From assembly GCF_013415325.1 (NCBI RefSeq), contig NZ_JACBYE010000028.1, positions 1 to 52,733 on the forward strand: a stretch of 52,733 bases of DNA, written 5' to 3'. The DNA comes from Sanguibacter inulinus. GTDB lineage: Bacteria; Actinomycetota; Actinomycetes; Actinomycetales; Cellulomonadaceae. Positions within the stretch are counted from its first letter, which is position 1; every line of letters starts with the position of its first letter. Below the pieces are notes generated by a model, which ran no database searches, was not told where the DNA came from, and was given only the letters and a program-made list of their open reading frames with translations. This document shows positions 22,570-29,826 of the stretch, piece by piece. A program made the translations under genes and the position numbers.

Positions 22570-23718
22570 CTACTCGCAGCCGACGCCGTCTCCGTCGCGG
22601 TCGAGCTTCTTGGCGTAGCCCGGGTCGCCTGCGTAGACCGGGGCTGCTCCGGCGGCGCGGGCCGCGTCGCAGTTCTCGTAGTACACCTCGACCGGGGCCG
22701 GCGCGGGCTCCGGGACGACGACGGGCTCGGGCGCCGGGGCGGGTGCCTGCTCGACGACGGGAGCCGGGGCGGGCTCGACAGCCGGCGCCGGGGCTGGTGC
22801 CGGTGCGGGAGGAGCGGTCGTCGGCTCGGGTTCCGGGGTCGGCTCGGGCGCGGGGATCTCGGGCACGGCCGAACCCTCGGGCAGCGGCTGGTCCGGGCAG
22901 GTGCTGAGCACCGAGGCCATCGCGACCTGCTCGGCGTCGGTCACCCACAGACCGTAGGTGAACTTCACGCCGACCTGGCGGGCGACGTACTCGCAGCGGA
23001 AGTCCTTGTTCGGCGGCAGCCACGTCGCGGTGTCACCGTCGCTCTTCTGCCCGTTGAGCGGCCCGTCGGCGGCCCAGAGGTTGAGCGGGTCGTTGGCGAA
23101 GGCCGTGCGCTTCGCGTCGTCCCAGCCTTGGGCGCCCTTCTGCCATGCGTCCGAGAGAGCCACGACATGGTCGATCTGCACGGCGGTCGACGTCTTCTCC
23201 CCACGCTCGAAGGCGATGGTCGTGCCGCTGTAGGGGTCGGCGAAGGTCCCGGTGAGGACGACGCAGTCCTTGGTCCCGTCCTTGTACGTCACGTCGGTGA
23301 GGTCCCGGGCGAGGATGTCGTTGCGGGTGTCGCAGCCGTTGCGGTCGACGTCGGCCCACGCCGCGCCGAAGGCGTCGCGGGAATAGCCGGTCTTGGGGGC
23401 GCGGCCCTTGACCTCGAGGAGCGGCACCGTCGCGAGCGCAGTCTGTGGGGTCGCGGTCGAGGTGACAGCCGCGACGTCGACGGGTTCGGCGAGCTCGGGC
23501 GACGGCAGCGGTGCGGGCGTCTCGGTCGGCTCGGGAGCCTCTGTGGTCGCGGCAGCCATCGGGCGGGCCTCGTCGGCCTCGGCCGAGCAGCCGGCGAGCA
23601 GCACGGCGGCGAGCAGGACGGCGGCGGTCACGCGGAGGCCGCGGGAGGTCGGTCGCGCGGGGTGACGACCGGCGGGAACGGCGGCGCGGGACGCGGGGGC
23701 AGGCAGACGGGCAGACAT
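22570..23718 (-). CDS. Secreted HNH nuclease lipoprotein with excalibur domain
   Basis: This 382-aa protein begins with a lipoprotein signal peptide (LLAAVLLAGC, lipid Cys44), so it should be anchored outside the cell membrane. A DUF1524/GmrSD-type HNH nuclease domain spans about 105-255, with DVDRNGCDTRNDIL, the catalytic IDHVVALSDAW (182-192), FANDPLNL and WLPPNKDFRCEY. A Pro/Ala/Glu-rich linker (about 287-340) follows. The C-terminal excalibur domain (344-382) ends in LDRDGDGVGCE, a calcium-binding DxDxDGxxCE motif. Proteins of this build are common in actinobacteria and are taken to be extracellular DNases. Start ATG 23718 has GGAAGAG upstream. Role unproven: DNA scavenging, competition and biofilm turnover are all possible. 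Confidence 0.87.
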   Translation of the reverse strand: MSARLPAPASRAAVPAGRHPARPTSRGLRVTAAVLLAAVLLAGCSAEADEARPMAAATTEAPEPTETPAPLPSPELAEPVDVAAVTSTATPQTALATVPLLEVKGRAPKTGYSRDAFGAAWADVDRNGCDTRNDILARDLTDVTYKDGTKDCVVLTGTFADPYSGTTIAFERGEKTSTAVQIDHVVALSDAWQKGAQGWDDAKRTAFANDPLNLWAADGPLNGQKSDGDTATWLPPNKDFRCEYVARQVGVKFTYGLWVTDAEQVAMASVLSTCPDQPLPEGSAVPEIPAPEPTPEPEPTTAPPAPAPAPAPAVEPAPAPVVEQAPAPAPEPVVVPEPAPAPVEVYYENCDAARAAGAAPVYAGDPGYAKKLDRDGDGVGCE

Positions 23719-23860
23719 CGGCGGCTCTTCCAGGGGGTCGGCCGCGCGGTGAGGAGGGCAGCACCGGGCCAGACCCGCGAGCTGCCCACGCGCGGAGATA
23801 CGACTCGCATCGTAGGGCCGGTCGGAGGTGCGCTCGGGGAGCCTGCCGGGTGATCCTCAC

Positions 23861-23946
23861 CGCAGCCGCAGCCGCAGCCGCAGCCGCAGCCGCAGCCGCA
23901 GCCGCAGCCGCAGCCGCAGCCGCAGCCGCAGCCGCAGCCGCAGCCG
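23861..23946. repeat. CGCAGC hexanucleotide repeat, about 14 copies
   Basis: An uninterrupted 86-bp run of CGCAGC begins 7 bp beyond the histidine kinase stop codon and lies in the 235-bp gap before the HNH gene, which reads in the same direction. All frames through it stay open, so reading frames crossing it are artefacts. Slippage-prone; it may vary between strains. Confidence 0.92.
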
Positions 23947-23953
23947 CGGCCGG

Positions 23954-24979
23954 TCAACCAGGCTGTGCTGTCGGGAGCCTGAGCCGCACGCTCGTCCCGT
24001 GACCCAGGCGGGAGGTGAGCATGGCCTGGCCGCCGTGCCTGCGGACGATCGCGTGGACCGTCGCGAGCCCGAGACCCGACCCCGGCACCCCGAGCGTGTT
24101 CGACCCGCGGGCGAGCTCGTCCCACACGAGCGAGAGCTCGTCGGCCGGGATGCCCGCTCCGGAGTCGGCGACCTCGACCACCACAGCGCCCTCCTCCTCG
24201 AAGCCGCGGACCTCGATCGGGGCACCGTCGGCCGAGAACTTCACGGCGTTCGACACGATGTTGTAGAGCGCGACGAACAGCAGGTCGACATCCCCGCGCA
24301 CCGGCGGCAACGGCCACGGGACACGCGGGAACGCGACACTCACGTCGGACAGGGCACCGGGGACCGTGCCAGCACGGGCGGGCCGGGTGACGGCGAGCTC
24401 CTCGTGCAGCGCGGCGACCACCTCGGCGGTGAGGTCGGCGACGTCGACGGGCTCCTGCTCGATCTCCTGGGAGTCCAGGGAAGAGATCTTGCGCAGGTCG
24501 CCGACGAGCCGGCCCATGCGCGCGGCCTGCGCGTCGATCACGGCCACGGGGGAGAGGTGGACCGCTCCGGTGCTGCCGGGGGAGCCTGGCCCCGAGCCGT
24601 CGGCGAGGCTGGTCGACGACACCGAGGCGGCGGCGGCGTGGATAGCAGTCAGCGGGTTCTTGAGCTCGTGGTCGAGGCGGGCCAGGAACCTGTGGTGCGC
24701 GGCCTTCTCCTCCTGGCGCGCAGATGCTGCCCCCACCTCACCGGCCCGGCGGACCGCCCGGCGGAGCAGCAGCACGAGGAGCGCGACGATCCCGGCGCCC
24801 ACCCCGGCAGCAGCGACAGCTGTCGCGAGCGGGACGGTGAACCGCAGACCGCTCGGGTTGCCCGCGGCGACCAGCACAGCGGCGACCACCAGCCCGACGG
24901 CGACCGGGACGATCACCCACGGGCTGGCCCACGGCGAACCGGCGCGCCCCCGAGCGCCTCGGTGCACGGACCCGGTCAC
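23954..24979 (-). CDS. Sensor histidine kinase
   Basis: This 341-aa membrane kinase has two transmembrane helices (about 21-40 and 50-72) with almost no loop between them, so it probably senses within or near the membrane. The dimerisation and phosphoacceptor segment has His104 in RLDHELKNPLTAI. The ATPase domain shows the N box (NIVSNAVKF), G1 (DSGAGIP) and G2 (GSGLGLATV). A Gly/Ser/Pro-rich insertion follows the His helix (about 127-141). Its GTG start overlaps the response-regulator stop by 4 nt. It is the last gene of a four-gene operon with two surface lipoproteins, which may provide or modify its signal. Confidence 0.9.
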   Translation of the reverse strand: MTGSVHRGARGRAGSPWASPWVIVPVAVGLVVAAVLVAAGNPSGLRFTVPLATAVAAAGVGAGIVALLVLLLRRAVRRAGEVGAASARQEEKAAHHRFLARLDHELKNPLTAIHAAAASVSSTSLADGSGPGSPGSTGAVHLSPVAVIDAQAARMGRLVGDLRKISSLDSQEIEQEPVDVADLTAEVVAALHEELAVTRPARAGTVPGALSDVSVAFPRVPWPLPPVRGDVDLLFVALYNIVSNAVKFSADGAPIEVRGFEEEGAVVVEVADSGAGIPADELSLVWDELARGSNTLGVPGSGLGLATVHAIVRRHGGQAMLTSRLGHGTSVRLRLPTAQPG

Positions 24980-25692
24980 CCGCGCCTCACCTGACCGCAG
25001 AACCTGTATCCGAGGTTCGGGACGGTCTCCACGAACCGCGGTGCCCCGGCGTCGTCGCGCAGCACGCGGCGGATCTCCGCGACCCTGTGGTCGACCGCGC
25101 GGGTGCTCGGCACGAGGTCGAAGCCCCAGAGCGCCTGGAGCAGGCGGTCCCGGGTGTGCAGCTCGCCGGGGTGCGCCATGAGGTAGTCGAGCAGCACCGA
25201 GGCGCGCGGGGTGAGTACCACCTCGCTCCCGGCGAGGAACACCCGCCGGGCCGACCTGTCGACCACCAGGTCACCGCTCACCAGACGCTCTGCGGTGCTC
25301 AACGGCTTCTCACCACCCAGGGCCCGGCGCCGCAGGACCGCACGGATCCGTGCGGCGAGCTCTTGCGGGTTGAAAGGCTTGTTGAGGTAGTCGTCAGCCC
25401 CCTCGTCGAGAGCCGCCGACCGCTCGAAGGACTCCCCGACCTGGGTGAGCAGGACCACGGGCGTCCAGTCGTCGCGCGTGCGCAGCCTGCGCACGAGCTC
25501 GCGTCCGTCGACGCGCGGCATCATCACGTCGGAGACCACCACGTCGGCGTGCCACAGGTCGAGGGTCTCCAGAGCCGCCTGACCGTCCTCTGCGACGCGG
25601 ACCTCGAAGCCCGACCGCTCCAAGAACGGTGCGAGCGCCGCAGTGATCGCCTCTTCGTCGTCGACGAGCAGGACCGTCGGACGGCCTGTCAC
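24976..25692 (-). CDS. OmpR-family response regulator
   Basis: This 238-aa regulator has a receiver domain (VLLVDDEE acidic pocket, phosphoacceptor Asp55 in VVVSDVMMPR, conserved Lys in YLNKPF). A winged-helix DNA-binding domain follows (about 140-236; LTPRASVLLDYLMAHPGELHTRDRLLQALWG, then TRAVDHRVAEIRRVL and YRFCG). It pairs with the kinase downstream, with which it overlaps by 4 nt. The GTG at 25692 also overlaps the stop of the DUF3060 gene upstream, so all are translationally coupled. Likely targets include its own operon, but no operator was identified. Confidence 0.93.
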   Translation of the reverse strand: MTGRPTVLLVDDEEAITAALAPFLERSGFEVRVAEDGQAALETLDLWHADVVVSDVMMPRVDGRELVRRLRTRDDWTPVVLLTQVGESFERSAALDEGADDYLNKPFNPQELAARIRAVLRRRALGGEKPLSTAERLVSGDLVVDRSARRVFLAGSEVVLTPRASVLLDYLMAHPGELHTRDRLLQALWGFDLVPSTRAVDHRVAEIRRVLRDDAGAPRFVETVPNLGYRFCGQVRRG

Positions 25693-26357
25693 GATGCCAC
25701 CAGCACGTTGCCCGCGCCCTCGTCCGACACCTCGGGGGAGCCCTCGTCCCACGTCACGGTGTTGTCCGCGCCGGCGACCGAGACCGTGCCGACCGACGTC
25801 ACGTGCACGACGACACCGGCCGCCGCGATCTCGAGCGTCGTGATCTCCCGAGCCGTCAGCTGGACGTCCGCCGCAGAGATCGTCACGTGCTCGCAGGCCT
25901 CCGTGAGCTCGACAGCCTGCGACGCCCGCCAGAGGTCCAGGGTGCCGTCCGCGCCGCAGCCGACCGTGGTGGTCGGCGGGGCCGGGGTGGCGACAGGCGA
26001 GGGATGGGCACCTGGCCCACCGGGGGCCTCGTCGGGCGCAGACGCCGCCGGGTCGTCCGAGGGGTCACCGCCCTCGGAGGTCTCCGGGCTGTCGGGCGTG
26101 GTCTGCCCGCCGTCCGTCGCTGCGTCGTCCGTCGTGCTCGCGTCCTCCGGCGCGGACGTGCCCGACGTCGTGCTCGTGCTCGAGGGGCTGCTCGCGTCGT
26201 CCGACGCGCTCGCGGTGTCGCGGCGGTCGACCACCTCGACCGTGCACCCGGCGAGCAGCAGCGCAGCCGCAGTGGCAGCGGCGAGGCACGCGAGGGCCGA
26301 CGGGCGGGTGCGGCCGTGAGGGGACGTCGCGCTCGCGGTCTGGGGCCGGGGCGTCAT
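25689..26357 (-). CDS. DUF3060-domain lipoprotein
   Basis: This 222-aa protein has a lipoprotein signal (ALLLAGC, Cys38), a long Ser/Thr/Asp/Pro-rich linker (about 45-130), then a C-terminal DUF3060-like domain. The domain starts at VGCGADGTLDLWRAS and ends VSVAGADNTVTWDEGSPEVSDEGAGNVLVAS, with the short beta repeats typical of that family. It should sit outside the membrane. Its stop overlaps the response regulator's start, and the OmpA-repeat lipoprotein lies 58 bp upstream. The linkage suggests it takes part in the envelope process monitored by the two-component system. The function of DUF3060 is not known. Confidence 0.82.
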   Translation of the reverse strand: MTPRPQTASATSPHGRTRPSALACLAAATAAALLLAGCTVEVVDRRDTASASDDASSPSSTSTTSGTSAPEDASTTDDAATDGGQTTPDSPETSEGGDPSDDPAASAPDEAPGGPGAHPSPVATPAPPTTTVGCGADGTLDLWRASQAVELTEACEHVTISAADVQLTAREITTLEIAAAGVVVHVTSVGTVSVAGADNTVTWDEGSPEVSDEGAGNVLVAS

Positions 26358-26415
26358 CTGTGCTCCTTCGGGTGCACGGCGTCGGGTGGGGTGTCGTCGA
26401 GCCAGAGGCAGTCTG

Positions 26416-27675
26416 TCAGAAGGTCGGGACGAAGATCTCGACCCGGCGGTTCAGCTGGCGACCAGCCGGGTTGTCCGAGCCGTCGGCCGTCGTCTCGGGG
26501 GCGACAGGGCGGGTCTCGCCGTAGCCGGTGGTCTCGAGGGTCGCGGTCACCCCTCGCTCGACGAGTGCGTCGGCGACGGCCTGGGCGCGGTCCTCGGAGA
26601 GCTGCTGGTTGAAGGCCTCGTCGCTGATCGAGTCCGTGTGCCCGCCGATCTGCAGCGTCGGGGCGCCGGTCTCGGCGAGCGCCGCGGCGAGAGAGTCGAG
26701 GGTCTGCTCGGACTCGGGGCGCAGGTCGCTCGTGCCGAAGTCGAAGAGCGCTGCGTCGGAGAGCGAGATCGTCGTGCCGCACGACGTGATCGGCTCGATG
26801 GTGCCCATCGGCGGGAACACGCCCATCGCGGGGACCGGCGGGACGGGGTCTGCCGGGACGGGGACGCCGTTCACCGTCGCTGTGCCCTGACCGTCGTTCT
26901 GGATGGTCACGGAGCCGTCGGAGTACAGGCCTGAGCCGTCGCCGTAGTTGGTGATGGTCACGCCGTCTGCCCCCGCGAAGACGCCGCCGCCGTCGCCGTA
27001 GTTGGTGATGGTCCCGGTGCTGTCGGTCCGGGTGCCCGAGCCGTCGCCGTAGACCGCGAGCGAGACCTCGGCGTCTGCGTACACGCCCGACCCGTCTCCG
27101 TAGTTGGAGACCGACACGTCGCCGCTCGCGAAGACCCCTGAGCCGTCGCCGTAGACCGTGACCGAGACGCCGTCGACGACGTAGGTCCCCGAGCCGTCGC
27201 CGTAGTTGACCGTCGTTCCGTCGGGCCCCGTGTACACGCCCGACCCGTCGCCGTAGAGCAAGATGCTGCCTGCGCCGGAGCGGACCGTCCCGGAGACGTC
27301 GCAGGACGCCGGGGCGACGGTCAGCCCCGGGTAGTCGCCGACGAGCTCGGTGATCTCGTGCGTGAAGCCTGACAGCGAGGCGTCGAGCATGGAGAGGTCC
27401 GGGATGGTGATGAGCGGGATGGGCGGGATCTCGCCGGGTGCGTAGCCGGCGACTGCTGTGGTGCTCGACGCCGGGTCCGTGGTCTGGTCGTCTGCAGGGT
27501 CGGTCGACGGCTCGTCGGTCGGGTCGGGCGTCGGTGCAGCGGCTGTGGTCGCCGACGCTGCCGGGACCGGGGTCGCGGTGCGGTCGGAGTCGGCCTGGCA
27601 CCCTGTGAGGAGCACGGCGAGAGCGAGGGCGGCGCAGGTGCCGCGGAGTGTCGTCAGAACCGTCGTCGAGGTCAT
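26416..27675 (-). CDS. OmpA-family lipoprotein with seven YGDGSG repeats
   Basis: This 419-aa protein is exported and lipid-anchored (ALAVLLTGC, Cys26). After an Ala/Thr/Asp-rich linker and a region with PPIPLITIPDLSML (84-97), seven 17-18-aa repeats start at residues 141, 158, 175, 192, 209, 226 and 244. Each opens YGDGSG (one YGDGGG) followed by a short valine-rich strand, suggesting a beta-solenoid, possibly metal-binding. The C-terminal OmpA domain (about 305-419) has GGHTDSISDEAFNQQLSEDRAQAV and NRRVEI, which bind peptidoglycan. So it may bridge membrane and wall. The ATG at 27675 follows a TACCGT box by 7 nt. First gene of the operon with the DUF3060 lipoprotein and the two-component system. 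Confidence 0.85.
   Translation of the reverse strand: MTSTTVLTTLRGTCAALALAVLLTGCQADSDRTATPVPAASATTAAAPTPDPTDEPSTDPADDQTTDPASSTTAVAGYAPGEIPPIPLITIPDLSMLDASLSGFTHEITELVGDYPGLTVAPASCDVSGTVRSGAGSILLYGDGSGVYTGPDGTTVNYGDGSGTYVVDGVSVTVYGDGSGVFASGDVSVSNYGDGSGVYADAEVSLAVYGDGSGTRTDSTGTITNYGDGGGVFAGADGVTITNYGDGSGLYSDGSVTIQNDGQGTATVNGVPVPADPVPPVPAMGVFPPMGTIEPITSCGTTISLSDAALFDFGTSDLRPESEQTLDSLAAALAETGAPTLQIGGHTDSISDEAFNQQLSEDRAQAVADALVERGVTATLETTGYGETRPVAPETTADGSDNPAGRQLNRRVEIFVPTF
26896..27255 (-). repeat. 51-bp coding repeats encoding YGDGSG units
   Basis: Seven in-frame units of 51-54 bp encode the YGDGSG solenoid repeats of the OmpA lipoprotein. The plus-strand string CCGTCGCCGTAG recurs once per unit. 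Units have diverged outside this core, so the array is old or under selection. Confidence 0.8.
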
Positions 27676-27682
27676 GAGGACG

Positions 27683-27688
27683 ACGGTA
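27683..27688 (-). promoter_or_regulatory. -10 box of the envelope operon (leaderless)
   Basis: TACCGT on the minus strand ends 7 nt before the ATG of the OmpA lipoprotein; no Shine-Dalgarno sequence is seen. Confidence 0.4.
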
Positions 27689-27866
27689 GCGACGTGCTGC
27701 CTGCTGCAGGTCGCGGGGGTGTCGCGGCGATGTCGCAGGTCTGAGACATCTCGCGACCTGTGGCGAGGTGCCGGGTGCGCTGCGAAGGTGGGACGAGGTC
27801 GAGACACGTGCCTGCACCATCCTCGAGGGCCCTCGCCGGCCTCCCCTCCACCGATCGGAGCCCCCA

Positions 27867-28451
27867 GTGATCGACGACGCGAACGCCACGGACGCCCGCC
27901 ACCGCCAGGACGGCGGCGCCCCGCCCTTCAACCACGACGACGCCGTGTCGCCGCTGCTCGGCGTCGCCCGGGCGCTCGAGGAGAACGAGGCCCTCGACGG
28001 TCCGGCCGACCTCGCCCGTCCGTGGGCCCAGCGCCTGACAGCCGGTCCGCTGCGGCGCGCCGCGCTCCAGGGGGTGTGGCTCGGTCATGCGCTGCACCCG
28101 GTGATGTCCGACCTGCCGATCGGGTTCTGGACCTCCGCGACCACCCTCGACGTGCTCCAGGGCGAGAAGTCCGCGAAGGCTGCCGACGCGCTCGTCGCGC
28201 TCGGGATCGCCACAGCGGTGCCGACGGCGCTGTCCGGGTGGGCGGACTGGGGGTCGGCCCCGAAGAAGACGCAGCGGGTGGGCGTCGTGCACGCCGCGGC
28301 GAACGCGACGGCTCTGACGCTGTACACGGCGTCGCTCGTGCAGCGTCGGCGCGGGAAGCGGACGTCGGGGGTGCTGCTCGGGCTCGTCGCGGGCGGAGCG
28401 CTCGGGGTGGGCGGGTTCCTCGGTGGGCACATGGCTGTCGCGTCGGCGTGA
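27867..28451 (+). CDS. DUF2231-family membrane protein
   Basis: This 194-aa protein has a soluble N-terminal segment (about 1-65) and four hydrophobic helices. It carries family-typical motifs: LGHALHPVMSDLPIGFWTSATTLDVL in the first helices, GIATAVPTALSGWADW, VGVVHAAANATAL and GGHMAVA at the end. DUF2231 proteins often bear His residues placed as if to bind haem, and three are visible here (LGHALHP, VVHAA, GGHM), but no function is established. The GTG at 27867 has CGGAG 8 nt upstream. It stands divergent from the envelope operon and is followed by 244 bp without a recognisable gene or terminator. Confidence 0.8.
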   Translation: MIDDANATDARHRQDGGAPPFNHDDAVSPLLGVARALEENEALDGPADLARPWAQRLTAGPLRRAALQGVWLGHALHPVMSDLPIGFWTSATTLDVLQGEKSAKAADALVALGIATAVPTALSGWADWGSAPKKTQRVGVVHAAANATALTLYTASLVQRRRGKRTSGVLLGLVAGGALGVGGFLGGHMAVASA

Positions 28452-28629
28452 TGCTCGGGCGCTGGACTGGTGAGGCGCTCTGCTGAGTCGACCCGATGAG
28501 CCGGCGTGGTGGACCGGCGTGCCAGCTGGACCGGCGGCGGGCCGGCTCAGGGGGAGCGGCGTCATCGCGGTCCAGCGCTCGCCCGCGGGAACAACTGCGG
28601 ACCCTGTGAGGTTGTGCGAGTCGTGATTG

Positions 28630-28649
28630 GTTGAATCATCAACTACCAT
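28630..28649 (+). promoter_or_regulatory. MarR-like operator and -10 box before the LLM oxidoreductase
   Basis: The inverted repeat GTTGA-ATCA-TCAAC (28630-28643) directly abuts a TACCAT -10 box (28644-28649). A repressor bound there would block RNA polymerase. TTGA/TCAA half-sites with a short spacer are typical of MarR-family operators. No MarR gene lies in the window. Confidence 0.5.
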
Positions 28650-28695
28650 CGAGGTGTCGGCTGGTCGTCGGCACCGCGGCGAGCAGGAGACGGAC

Positions 28696-29730
28696 ATGAG
28701 CAGCGCACTCGAATTCGGCATCGACACCTTCGGAGACGTCACCCCCGGGCCGGACGGGCAGCTCAAGAGCCACGCCCAGGTGATCCGCGACGTCGTCGAG
28801 GAGGGCGTCCTCGCCGACCAGGTCGGTCTCGACTTCATCGGCATCGGCGAGCACCACCGCCCCGACTACGCGATCTCCGCCCCCGACACCGTCCTCGCTG
28901 CGATCGCCGCCAAGACCGAGCGCATCCGCGTCGGTTCTGCGGTCACCGTGCTGTCGAGCGACGACCCGATCCGGGTGTTCCAGCGCTTCGCGACCATCGA
29001 CGCGATCTCGAACGGGCGCGCCGAGGTGATCCTCGGGCGCGGCTCCTTCATCGAGTCCTTCCCGCTGTTCGGGTACGACCTGCAGCAGTACGAAGAGCTC
29101 TTCGAGGAGAAGCTCGACCTGTTCATGAAGGTCCGCGAGCAGAACCCCGTCACGTGGTCGGGCAGCACCCGCCGTTCGCTCAAGGACCAGGACGTGTTCC
29201 CGCACGTCGAGAACGGGCTGCTGCCGGCGTGGATCGCCGTGGGCGGCAGCCCGCAGAGCGTCATCCGCGCCGCCGGCCACGGCTTGCCGCTCATGCTCGC
29301 GATCATCGGCGGCGACCCCCTCGCCTTCAAGCAGTTCACCGACCTCTACCGCCGCGCCCTCGGCGAGCTCGGCCAGCCCGTCCTGCCCGTCGGCGTGCAC
29401 GCACCGGGGCACGTCGCCGAGACCGACGAGCAGGCCTTCGAGGACTCGTGGCCGCTGTTCGGCAAGTACTTCTCGAAGATCGCGATCGAGCGCGGCGGCC
29501 GCGCCATGGGCGAGGGCCAGTTCCGCGCGCAGGTCGGGGCTGACGGTGCGTACTTCATCGGGTCCCCCGAGACCGTCGCCAAGAAGATCGTCCGCGTGGT
29601 CAAGGGCCTCGACCTCGACCGCTTCGACTTCAAGTACGCCAACGGCCCGATGGAGCACGGCAAGCTCATGAAGAGCCTCGAGCTGTACGGGACGAAGGTC
29701 GTGCCGTTGGTGCGGGAGATGCTGGCCTGA
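28696..29730 (+). CDS. LLM-class flavin-dependent oxidoreductase
   Basis: This 344-aa protein belongs to the bacterial luciferase-like (LLM) family, using FMN or F420 to oxidise or reduce small organic molecules. Recognisable features are the N-terminal strand GIDTFGD, GLDFIGIGEHHRPDYAISAP (including the EHH motif), RIRVGSAVTVLSSDDPIRVFQRFATIDAISNGRAEVILGRGSF, and GSPETVAKKIVRV near the end. The substrate is unknown. The ATG at 28696 follows GGAG. The promoter has an inverted repeat against the -10 box, so expression is probably inducible. The accessory island begins immediately downstream. Confidence 0.9.
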   Translation: MSSALEFGIDTFGDVTPGPDGQLKSHAQVIRDVVEEGVLADQVGLDFIGIGEHHRPDYAISAPDTVLAAIAAKTERIRVGSAVTVLSSDDPIRVFQRFATIDAISNGRAEVILGRGSFIESFPLFGYDLQQYEELFEEKLDLFMKVREQNPVTWSGSTRRSLKDQDVFPHVENGLLPAWIAVGGSPQSVIRAAGHGLPLMLAIIGGDPLAFKQFTDLYRRALGELGQPVLPVGVHAPGHVAETDEQAFEDSWPLFGKYFSKIAIERGGRAMGEGQFRAQVGADGAYFIGSPETVAKKIVRVVKGLDLDRFDFKYANGPMEHGKLMKSLELYGTKVVPLVREMLA

Positions 29731-29814
29731 CGTACGCAGCGCAAGGCAGATCAGACCTGAGATTTAACCCCACCTGGGTCTTCGCCGAGAAGGTGATGAA
29801 TGTGGTCGCACCGC

Positions 29815-29820
29815 TAGCAT
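29815..29820 (+). promoter_or_regulatory. -10 box of the first island gene (leaderless)
   Basis: TAGCAT ends 6 nt before the ATG at 29827. No ribosome-binding site precedes the start. Confidence 0.45.
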
Positions 29821-29826
29821 CTGTTC

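Noticed and set aside
23828-24994. Open frames through the CGCAGC run giving Arg-Ser, Ala or Cys-Gly tracts
   Set aside because: A hexamer repeat without stop codons keeps all frames open; they are antisense to the histidine kinase.
28452-28695. tRNA or small RNA in the DUF2231-LLM gap
   Set aside because: No cloverleaf, CCA end or conserved T-loop was found; only GC-rich sequence and the LLM promoter.
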